From assembly GCF_026151205.1 (NCBI RefSeq), contig NC_087074.1:3596001-3660000 (forward strand): DNA of 64,000 bases, given 5' to 3'. Origin of the DNA: Bolinopsis microptera. Taxonomy: Eukaryota > Ctenophora > Tentaculata > Lobata > Bolinopsidae. Position 1 is the first letter of the stretch; the number at the start of each line of letters is the position of its first letter. Shown one piece after another: positions 10,954 to 20,223 of the stretch. The notes beneath the pieces are model-generated. The model saw only the letters and a list, made by a program, of their open reading frames with translations, was not told the origin of the DNA and made no database searches. The position numbers and the translations under genes were made by a program.

Positions 10954-12012
10954 TTACTCCTCCACCTCAACTGTACTGGTTTTCTGCAGGGAAATAGTTT
11001 TAACAGAATCACTTATCCTACAAAGGTTGTTGACCCTCCTGCTGAACCTAATGTAGCCCTGCTCCCCCCAGTTACTGCCCCAACTGTTTCGCACCTTCCA
11101 GTACTGGAAACTGTATGCCACCACCACTACTCCGTGGTTTAAAGGAGTGCCCGCACACTGCCCCACTCTGTCACTCCACACACCTGATTTATACCCGTTC
11201 AGCGCTGAAGGGAAGCTCATAGCCACTGCCACTGGCGCATCTTGGAGCGCGCTGAACAAATTGTTATCTCCTTTGATGTAGTTCACTGCTGTTATTCTAA
11301 AGGGTAGAGCATTGGAGTGTTGGCGGGCGTTACACCAACCGTCGTTCCTTTGATAGGGATAATCAGCTTCTGTGGCTAGATGATTTTGATCCCGCACTTG
11401 TCTGAGACCAGCGGGTAAACTCCCCCCGTTGGTCCCGGAGCCCTCAGTGCAATCTATAACCTCCTGCTCAGAAAGCGCTACGTAGTGTCCGGTGGTGAGA
11501 TATGCGTGTCCCTCTAAGAGCCCAACTCCAGCAAAGGCCCAGCACGATCCACAAGGGCTCTGATCCTTTATAGGTCCGTATCTGACGTCATTCGCGATCT
11601 TCAGATCAGCAGTATCTTCATCTTCATCAGCATCCTCATCTTCATCATCATCATCATCATCATCATCAGAGGTTGCTGATTCTGCTGTGTCTTGGAATAG
11701 GGCAGTTTGGTTGATACCCCGTAGTCTGTTTGCTTCTGCAGCCGTGAGGTCTGCAGAGAACGTAATACCATACTGTACATCCTCATCCATCCGATTCAAC
11801 TCGTCAGCGTTCTTCACAAAACTATTGAAGTTCTGCAGCCTTAGCCTCCTCTCCGAGCGTGAGTAGTGTCGGCTGTACGTCTTCTGGAAGTCACCGAACA
11901 GACGTAGCATAGCTTTAGGGTCTTTGACAGCCAGGCTGACCTGGTCGTCTTCTGCAGCGTAGGCTGCTGAGAGTGAGATTAATAATAGTAATATGATAAG
12001 TATGGCTTTCAT
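10954..12012 (-). CDS. papain-family (C1A) cysteine protease, unit A
   Basis: A single-exon 352-aa secreted or lysosomal cathepsin-like protease. Signal peptide about residues 1-19; an I29-type inhibitory prodomain follows (FGDFQKTYSRHYSRSERRLR to about residue 100). A strongly acidic linker, starting SDDDDDDDDEDEDADED, joins it to the mature domain. Catalytic features: oxyanion Gln and Cys in KDQSPCGSCWAF, His in NHGVVVVAYS, Asn in RNSWGSNWG. The usual cysteine of the GCxGG motif is missing (the sequence reads SGTNGGS). The acidic linker is encoded by a GAT/GAA run and is not part of ordinary cathepsins. Unit C holds an almost identical copy. Proteolysis is likely because the triad is intact; the substrate is unknown. 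Confidence 0.93.
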   Translation of the reverse strand: MKAILIILLLLISLSAAYAAEDDQVSLAVKDPKAMLRLFGDFQKTYSRHYSRSERRLRLQNFNSFVKNADELNRMDEDVQYGITFSADLTAAEANRLRGINQTALFQDTAESATSDDDDDDDDEDEDADEDEDTADLKIANDVRYGPIKDQSPCGSCWAFAGVGLLEGHAYLTTGHYVALSEQEVIDCTEGSGTNGGSLPAGLRQVRDQNHLATEADYPYQRNDGWCNARQHSNALPFRITAVNYIKGDNNLFSALQDAPVAVAMSFPSALNGYKSGVWSDRVGQCAGTPLNHGVVVVAYSFQYWKVRNSWGSNWGEQGYIRFSRRVNNLCRISDSVKTISLQKTSTVEVEE

Positions 12013-12058
12013 CGCGAATGTCTTCTCAAACTAAATTGCTCTTGTTCTTCAGGCAACT

Positions 12059-12068
12059 GGTATATATA
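12059..12068 (-). promoter_or_regulatory. TATA box of the protease
   Basis: On the minus strand the word ACTATATATACC lies about 50-60 bases upstream of the protease ATG, at a usual distance for a TATA-driven promoter with a short leader. It is conserved in unit C at about 57,640-57,649. Confidence 0.6.
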
Positions 12069-12079
12069 GTCGGGGAATG

Positions 12080-12770
12080 AACGGATGGGTGACTTCTTTT
12101 GTGTCGCTTTCGAGGTTCTTTTATTGTATAGAACTATAGAACATTCTACCGAAGCCAGTCAGTCGGAAAATCTGGTTACGATCCACATCTGTCACGGTGA
12201 CCGTGAAGATGAACACGTCACGGTTCTGTTCTTTTTAACACAGGTTAAAAAGACAAAACCGATTGGTTTACTTGATTTAAGGTACTAGTGCTGTCTTTGT
12301 GTTAATATTTTATTTTATCTCATTTTATCTTTATATTGTCTTGAGGGTGGTCAGATTTTGCATGATGGTGTAAATTGGAGGTGAGACTTGAACTGTTCTG
12401 CTGGGCGCCCTGGGAAAAGCATAATCAAATAGATGGGCACTGAATGGCTTATCTGGGCAGTGGTAAAGTTTGAGCTGAGTTTCGTGCGAATGAGACGAAC
12501 ATTCTAACTTTCTAACTACTAGATATATTTAGAGTAAACGAATATAATGTAACGTTCACAATTGCATTTAACCAAGTTACTGGTTTGCTACTGCAAGCGC
12601 GAAAGGGTTCTGCAGTTAGAGCAAATCTTTTGGTGTGGAGGAGTACGTGAACATTGTCTAGGTCTAACCGCATAGCCTTGTGGAGGAGTACGTGTACACT
12701 GTCCACTGTCCAGGTCTAACATAGCCTTGTTTTCCACGAGAGTGGCGGAGTGTTCAGCATGCATATTACT
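12080..12770. other. non-coding with a short tandem repeat
   Basis: Divergent promoter side of the protease. Around 12,630-12,720 is a ~43-bp minisatellite (unit containing GTGGAGGAGTACGTG), with two copies here and three in unit C (58,210-58,345). No gene seen. Confidence 0.5.
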
Positions 12771-12774
12771 TACT

Positions 12775-13056
12775 TTACTTTGGGCGATGCTCGATCGAAA
12801 TCTCCTCCAATCTACGTCTCCAGATGGTTCTGTCGCACATAACTGTTCGGAGATCTTCTACCCGCAACCCTGTGTCCCTGGCTACGGTGTCAAGAAAAGA
12901 GAGTGGTCTCCTCCCACGCCTGGACTGTGGCAGCCGCCAAGGAAGGATGGTAGAGATGACCTGGTCTGAAGCTCTCATGCAATGCCCAGCAAATCTGGCA
13001 CGTCTCTGTGCAACGATGGTGGAGATGGAAGGGAGGTCACCATAGATTTTCTTTTA
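12775..13056 (-). mobile_element. LINE 3' end (C-terminus of reverse-transcriptase ORF), unit A
   Basis: The minus strand encodes the characteristic C-terminal tail of non-LTR retrotransposon polyproteins: IYGDLPSISTIVAQRRARF, AGHCMRASDQ, then RRGRRPLSFLDTVARDTGL and a terminal DRTIWRRRLEE. Only about 90 residues remain, so it is a 5'-truncated dead copy. It is present in unit C at 58,394-58,675, so it predates the duplication. Confidence 0.75.
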
Positions 13057-13059
13057 TAG

Positions 13060-13550
13060 GGTTGGATGCTTCTTCCATGAAAGATTCCTGGCTTTCATTA
13101 GAAGCCTGGTGTAGCACCCGTCGAGACGCATGCATATTGATATAGCATTATATGTTATAGCTGTTTGACTACAACAAGTATTATATATATACATTGACTA
13201 CAACCAGTATTATATCATATACATAATATATAATGTATATGGTACCAGTGTACCAAAAGCTCGTCCTTCAAAATAAAAATAAATGGATGTATCAAAATCA
13301 AAAGAATAAATTAACAAGTTCGCAGTGATTGGTTATAGCTTTAGATCGCCACGAATCACTGCCCTGGACTCGATCGTTCTTTATAGCCTTTCAGCTACAG
13401 TCACAGAGCATGCGGTATGAATTATATTCATATTACAATTTGCATCAGGTTCGAAATGTTGCATCGGATCAGACGTAAATTTTGTGATTTTTGTTTTGCA
13501 GAAATTTAGAGACCGGCTCAAAGGTTAATACTTTTTTGATATTCTCGATA
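13060..13550. other. 5' flank of the PAN-like gene
   Basis: AT-rich sequence with ATATAC/TATATA tracts. A splice acceptor (TTTTGCAG at ~13,494-13,501) precedes the ATG by about 50 bases, so the coding start probably follows a 5' UTR intron. Shared with unit C. Confidence 0.45.
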
Positions 13551-13552
13551 TC

Positions 13553-14513
13553 ATGTTTGGCATGAGCTTACTGAGTGTTCAGATCCACATAATTGTAGCA
13601 GTGAGCCTGTGCAATGGACTTCCTGACAAACCAACACTTCAAAATTCTCATAGCTCTTCCCAAACTGCTGTTAGCAATATCCTGCCTGTCTCTGATCACG
13701 AGGATGCTTGCTTCAAAACAGGTCTTATTATTCCTGTACCCCCAAAAGGGCGCGCCACCAGTTTTCAAACAGCTGGCAGCTTCTATTGCTGGAGATATTG
13801 TAAGATTTCTAAATCGTGCAAAGCAATTTCTTTTGACATCACAAATTCTACATGCAGTTTGTTGAACCGATTGTATCAAGTGATTATTGAGAAATCCAGC
13901 GAGGGAAAGAGCATCACTTTAGAGAAAACATGTGTGAAAACAACAAATGGTATGAACGCGGAGATGGCGGTAGCTAAGATGAGAAGTACGGACTCGTTTC
14001 GAGGGAAAAGTACGTACTTGTACGCAACTTTGAAAAGTCCGACTCATACGACGTAGGATTCAGATAAAATTTTTTTGTTTTTGAATTATTATCATCGGGA
14101 CCGTTGTAAAATGTAATTGTTTGCCGATGTTAAGTGAACGCTGAGAGCGCCGCCAGGGAAGCCGTTACCGAAGCCACATCTTGTCACGTCAACACCGAAA
14201 CCGATGTCAAATGTAACAGGTAAATCAAATTCATCCAATTTCATTCGAAAAATTTCCTGAATCTAACACTTACATGTAAATTTGAACGATCATATTTTCA
14301 TTATTTATTGTGCATGCTATGCACTTATGCAACAAATTCCAATCTCATTTCAGCCCCGCACCCCTCGCTCTTGAAGCTGAATGGGCAAGCTCTCAATCTG
14401 GATGTGGACCTTGTGCCAATGATGAGGATGAGAAATATGTGTCTTGTGAAGGTGATGGTTGCAACTCTGCAGCTGCCCTAGCTGCTTTCTTCCTCCGGCC
14501 CTTTGATGACTGA
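13553..14513 (+). CDS. secreted PAN/apple-like plus Ly6-like Cys-rich protein, unit A
   Basis: Exons 13553-13949 (ends phase 1), 14135-14219 (ends phase 2) and 14354-14513 join in frame: 642 nt, 213 aa. Signal peptide MFGMSLLSVQIHIIVAVSLC. Exon 1 carries a PAN/apple-like region with cysteines in DACFKTGLIIP, SFYCWRYCKISKSCKAISF and NSTCSLLN. Exons 2-3 encode a Cys-rich tail with ATSCHVNTETDVKCN and SGCGPCANDEDEKYVSCEGD followed by GCN, like the C-terminal half of Ly6/DUF753-type modules. The residue before VSC is Tyr, while the related terminal exon at 48,578 has Cys (EKCMSC), so a disulfide may be lost. Without splicing, exon 1 reads on to a stop at 14,054-14,056. The splice model is inferred. 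Confidence 0.65.
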
Positions 14514-15812
14514 CCATAACACACTCATGTAAACTCTTCCTGAAGAACTTACTTAGTACGATTATAGTATGATATAGCTATTTTATGTTTAGCGTGGGGT
14601 ATTATCAAAATCATTGTTTTGTAGTCTTATTTAATGTTTAAATGCCCACGTAGGTGCTTTTTAAAAGTCATACTTAATTTTTTGGGGACACATTTTGAAA
14701 TATATCATGCTTCTATCATTATTGATTGTAAATTAATCAAATTTAAAAATTAAAAACAACTGATTATCATTTCTTTCAATACTATACAAAATTACGGCTT
14801 ACTACGACTGATATTGGAAGTACATGTAAGTTTCGAGAAAGAACGTTTTCTAGCCTTGATTTCAATCAATGTCAAATCCATCACTGAGCTGAGAAAGGTA
14901 GCAATAATTCACGATTCACGCTACATTATTATTCTATTATTGTTAGTTATCACTCAATAATTCGGTATCAAGTAAAAAATCTATAACTCCATTGCAATTT
15001 AATAATATTCGGAAGAAGCAATTGAGGAATACTTCAGCTTTTTAGTAAATTATATTGGTGTTTAGAAATCAGGGGCTTTATTCGAAAAATTTGCAACCAT
15101 GATCCATACGAGATAAATGGATTAGACTGCAATTTAATGATAACTGATAGCGATAAGCAGTCCCGGCTGGCTCAACGACCTAAATTAAATTATATGTCTA
15201 CTAGTCTTTTCAAAGCTGAGGTCACTAAGCATCTATGGAAATGTTTATTGGATAGTGAAACAACAGTCTAGCCTAGTCTCTTTGCTCCCCGTATTATTAT
15301 TCTTTTAATATACCTTCCTATACTTTCAACATCATATCACACTTCCCCCACACACCTTCTCACACATTAATGACTATATCAGACCTGTTTCTAATGTATC
15401 TGGAATTTGACGTATTGAAATACCAATTTTGACTATATGTATATCCACAGTTATTCACCATGGATTTGTTTGTTATTAAATAGTTTTTCATAAATTTTTG
15501 GATTTAGATTAATTCGATGTAATGGGTCCAAGTTACTGCGGACATAGTTCACTATGTGTTTACCGTGTTTGGGTGCCCATCATATTTTACAGATGGGGGC
15601 GATATTTTGAACAATTCTATTTTATATTCATCTATTGCTGTACTCTGTAAAATTTGAAAAGTATTTAATTTTTAAAAAATGTATGAGGCTGTTCTTTAAA
15701 ATAGCCTTCAGAATACTAATACTATCATACTGGCTCAAATTGATTAAATAGATTGAAATGATCGTTTGCTTCAATAAAACAAACGATTTTATTTAAGATA
15801 AACAAAGAAAGT
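14514..15812. other. intergenic, duplicated three times
   Basis: AT-rich non-coding sequence shared with 48,738-50,018 and 60,137-61,426. No gene or RNA detected. Confidence 0.55.
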
Positions 15813-16226
15813 CTATTTTTGTTCACAGCTATTGAGTTTGTTAACCACTACGTGTTTCGCTTCTTTATCCTCGTCCTGCCCTTCTAGCTTCTTCTTCCTT
15901 GATAATATCTGAACGTCTTCAGGAGTTTCAGGAACAGATCTCCCCGTGGTGTCAGGAAGGAACCAGACCGCCACACATGCCAGCAAAGATAAACCCGCAA
16001 ACAGGGCTAAAGGCACCCCCCTTTCTGTCAGCCCATACAGCAAGTTAACGTACTAACGTAGGGACCAATGAAGCTGCCTATCCTGGCACAGCTGGAGCAG
16101 AGACACATTATCATGCCCCGGTGTGATGTTGGAGCTAATTCACCAGGATACAAGTACATCATGATGAAAGCAGCTCCAGATCCCATGCTTCCAATAATGC
16201 TGGCCAATGTTTCTAGACTCCAAAAT
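15813..16226 (-). pseudogene. SLC22-type organic ion transporter, last two membrane segments, unit A
   Basis: The minus strand encodes the end of a major-facilitator transporter of the SLC22 type. The upstream part reads GSGAAFIMMYLYPGELAPTS then RGMIMCLCSSCARIGSFIGP (TM11). The downstream part reads LLYGLTERGVPLALFAGLSL then LPDTTGRSVPETPEDVQILS, a hallmark C-terminal motif. The two are out of frame because TACGTTAG is tandemly duplicated (8 bp) near 16,044-16,060. The same 8-bp duplication is in all three copies, so the lesion predates the segmental duplication. The 5' nine-tenths of the gene are absent. Confidence 0.8.
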
Positions 16227-17592
16227 CTTTGTAAGAACGTAGAACTCAGAGTAGAGGAATTATTGTGTATATGAAGTAATTAAGTAATTAGTGTCGGTGA
16301 TTCCCGAGTTTAGATTGTCAGCTATTGTTCAATCCCTAAATAGTAAATATTCATCAAAATACTCATTAAGATGACAATCATCTACAATGTTTATTATAAT
16401 CCCAAGAGACGCAGGAATTACTGCCTGGTAATGATGCTGGTAATTACTTAATTAGACTGATGGTCACGCACAATCCAACGTGCCATTATTTTTTCCGACC
16501 AAATAAAGTCCGTTAGGGTATTCATCCAACGCTGATAATCGATTTATTTCGTTGAACTTAAAGTTCAACAGTGCTCGTGATTTATTTGTATATCGTTCTT
16601 GGTCGTAATATAAATTATCATCGTGCACGTGAGCTACCACAGGAGCAATCAGCATACACAGCTGCTTAAGCAGTGACCACATACCAGAAAAATTTATCTT
16701 TCATACTATATGATAATAATTCTGGACTGAGCGAGTTCATACTTCCCTATACCACCATTTAATTACGAAAATGTAATGTCTGTTTTCGAATATTATAATA
16801 GGCAGGTTTATTATACTGTTGCATTTCAACTGCGATAGTGAGGTCCCGGCCGTAGGCACCTGCTAATGCTATAGTTATATAAGGACGAAGCCGAGGAACC
16901 AATAACAGGACGCATGTGTGCCGAAAAAAAGATGAGTGCTTAATTAGCTGGTCTGCCTGAGTTCGGAATTAGTCGGTTGCCATTTCGAGAGCCAGTTTAT
17001 TCTGAAGAACAGTTCAGAATGCAGGTAATTCGACATATTTTTGTAACATTTAGTTGCTTCAGGGTATCTGGACCTGTACCTTGCTTATGTTCCGAATCAA
17101 GACAATAGTGGATTGGTATTACTATTTGCTACACATCTTACACATTTTACACATAGGTTAACTTGATATGATGAAAAAGAAATCTATATTTGTTCATTTA
17201 CTAGATACTGTATTTATTCTTTGATACCTATGATAACTTTTAATTAATGCATTATCAAAGGATATAAAAAGGAAATGTTGAAACGTGGACCGATGCAGTG
17301 TTTTCCATTGCTAGCTTCAATATATCTGGCATTATACAGGTTTCTAGGTAAACGTGATTCGTCGTTATAGCAACCTACTATTATATAGGTTTATTGCTAT
17401 AGCAACACTCTAATATGGCGTGAACAAAGTTATTGGAGGACAAGATTAGATGTTACCAAGTCGAATATATCCGTGTCACTCGTATTTTTTTTCTTTGTTG
17501 AACAGAGCTTGAACAGTTCTGCCTTGTTAGCATTTGAAAATTATGATTGTTGTCTCGATCAAACTTATCGGGGTTTCATATTTTTTTGCTTA

Positions 17593-19777
17593 TGGACACG
17601 TTCATTTGAGTTTGAGGATATTGGTAAATATAAGTGACCCTATTAGAAGGCACAGTGTAGTTGACTTTGTCACACTATGAAATTACTTAAACCCTTGATG
17701 GTTAGGATAATCGTCTCATCCTCTAGGCTAACTTTGTCACATAACGATATCTTAATCAGGTGATAAGATATCGCTTAAATACGGCCGGCACGGAAATGGT
17801 TACATTGTCACACTATAAACATGTGACGGAGTAAATATGGACCCCTTGCTGCCGTTTTTGACCAAATTTTTTAGTGTCCAGTTGATTGGATGGGTACATA
17901 TGACCATTACCTACATATTTGACGACTTTTTTCGTTAGATGGTGCATTCAGGTTTACTCTGTCACACATTAAAGAAAATATGTGATGAATGTTTAGGGCA
18001 CCCTGATAAGCAATGCTGAGTAGTGTAAGTTAATTTGATAGCCTGGAAGTGCTGGGAATTGTTATTATATCATATAGTCGTAAGGAATTAAAACACAGAA
18101 GGCACAACCAAGTTTACTTTGTCACATAATCTTGATGATATCTGAACATGTGTGAAATTGAACAAATAATGATATACCAGCTTAAACCCCTTATATTACG
18201 TACTATGGACCAAACAACATTGATAGTACCATGCACCAGTCACATAAATCATTATCAGGTGGTAATATGTTAACAGTGTCACAATTAAACTACCGCTACA
18301 TGGTCAAAAATAGGGTAATTTCGTCACAAAAAATTATTATAACTCTGTTAGCTCCTTGCTGGCAAAATAACTAGTTTATCGAAATTTTGTTGATGATAAA
18401 GTTACATAGTATTCTAATAGAGGTATAGTTCTTCAAAATAGGGGCAAGACATGTTTACTTTGTCACATCAGTTATTATAAGAGTTAGGTAATCGTCATCA
18501 GATTAAAAGATATTTTTCGTAGTTTGGATCGATTAATACTTTAATATACCTGTAATAAAGCATCCTATGCCAATTTTAACACACTATCTTGATACTGTTG
18601 GGGCAGGGAAAGTTAATTTTGTCACATTTTAATGTCTTTGACAAATTAATCTAAATTTTTAAAATTGAGCTCTTATGTTCTGGACAATATTCTTCCAATC
18701 GTTTCTGAAACAATGTTGAATTCTAATAGAGTTATAGATCTTCAAAATAGGGGCAAGACATGTTTACTTTGTCACATCAGTTATTATAAGAGTTAGGTAA
18801 TCATCATCACATTAACATATATTTTTTTGTAGTTTGGATTGATTTATATAGGTAATAAAGCAGCCTATGCTAATTTTTACACATTATCTTGAAATTGTTG
18901 GGGCATGAAAAGTTAATTTTGTCACATTTTTAGTGACTTTGACAAATTTAACCTAAAATTGTTAAACTTAAGCTCTGATATTCTGGACAATATTCTAATA
19001 AAGGTATAGAATATAGATCTTCCAAATAGGGGCAAGACATGTTTACTTTGTCACATCAGTTATTATAAGAGTTATTATAAGAGACTATTTCATTCTATAA
19101 TCATTGTTTTTAATCTATTTACGATTTCGTATAATTTTTTGTGACAATGTAAACATCAACTGATCTTAACTTGCATCAACTACATTGTCATTATATAAAA
19201 TTTTTTCCACCTTTCAAACCAAAATCAGATATAAATAATTCGCCCAAAATTTAAAATTTCATATATTGTGACAGAATTAACCTCATTTCCCAATAACCAA
19301 GTACCTGTATTAGCTAACTAGTCAAAACAACATATTTTAGGGCTATGATTGGTAGAGCAACCATCAAATAATGAGTTGAAAGGGTTTTTAGGACACCTCA
19401 CAGTAGAATAGAGGTATGGTATCATGAGTGTGACAAAGTTACCCAAATATTGCCTTGTAACCGTTCGATCCGTGCCCATTAACCAATGTTGTATCATAAT
19501 TGTTAGATTGACCTAATTTACTATATTTCAGACCAAGGAATGATAATTAGACAACTGCAGTTAACTAAGTCACACAAAATGTGACATTTGAAACATTATA
19601 GTGCCTAACAACAATAGATTTTCTTTCTGAGCGGTGCATATGGGAGTATGAGTTACGTGGCTAATGTTCAGAACTTCTGAACGTGCTAAGTTAATAGATG
19701 ACAAAATTAAGCCACTATCGTCAAAAACGCTATTATTTTTGTTTACCAATATCCTCAAACTCAAATGAACGTGTCCA
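17593..19777. mobile_element. 2.2-kb Tc1/mariner-like non-autonomous element
   Basis: The terminal inverted repeats begin TGGACACGTTCATTTGAGTT and extend about 36 bp (to GGTAAA). The flanking TA dinucleotides (17,591-92 and 19,778-79) are a target duplication; units A (4,856) and C (52,210) keep the empty site GCTTATATGTTACC. No transposase ORF is present. The interior repeats the word GTTTACTTTGTCACAT at least 12 times between 17,660 and 19,050, about every 150 bp from 18,450 on. Beyond 19,130 the word appears as its reverse complement (TGTGACAAAGTTA). Confidence 0.88.
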
Positions 19778-19786
19778 TATATGTTA

Positions 19787-20136
19787 CCTTAAGAACAAAT
19801 TTAAACCAAATTTCATGAGACTAAATTTTAAAGCAGACCAAAATTTCAGCAGAGCAAATATGAAATTTGTTTATAATTAATATATGACATCAACGTTCCT
19901 ATGCACAAAACTGTACCAAAGTTTTATTGCACTTACAGGGTTAGAGCTCATCTTGGACATTACATTTTTAATCGATCCATCCCAATGCATATTCTGTTGA
20001 AACGGCTGAAAGATTATATCGACATAAACAACGTCGTTCCGACAAAAATGGTTAAGTCGAAATTTGTGACTAAAATTATGGTAACCAAAATTATGGTAAC
20101 CAAATTTATTGTGAACCATATTTATTGGCCCTAAGG
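19787..20136 (+). mobile_element. CCTTAAG-family MITE, unit B copy
   Basis: Orthologous to the copy at 4,865-5,206, with TA flanks and ends CCTTAAG and CTAAGG. Confidence 0.7.
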
Positions 20137-20223
20137 TATACAAATTATTTGTTCTGTTCAAAAGCCAACCAACTAAGTTACTGTCGTCATTGATTTTTTG
20201 AATTTAGGATGTATATTTATACA

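Larger units (their letters stand above)
3045..16221. repeat. segmental duplication unit A (~13.2 kb)
   Basis: This segment is repeated in the same order and strand in unit C (50,427 to window end) and partly in unit B (16,222-21,892). Shared order: AT-rich leader, signal-peptide exon, Cys-rich exon and repeats, CWKDT exon, minus-strand protease, LINE 3' end, PAN-like/Ly6-like gene, SLC22 pseudogene 3' end. The unit starts at the words AATCTTTGTAAGAAC, which also end each SLC22 fragment, so units A and B are joined head to tail. The two proteases differ at only a few residues, so the duplication is recent. Confidence 0.9.

Noticed and set aside
12727-12969. 80-codon plus-strand frame (also at 58,346-58,588)
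   Set aside because: It is the antisense of the LINE C-terminal coding tail, whose protein motifs are on the minus strand.
13568-13879. 103-codon minus-strand frame (also at 59,186-59,497)
   Set aside because: Shadow of the PAN-like exon, which has a signal peptide, Cys pattern and consistent splicing on the plus strand.
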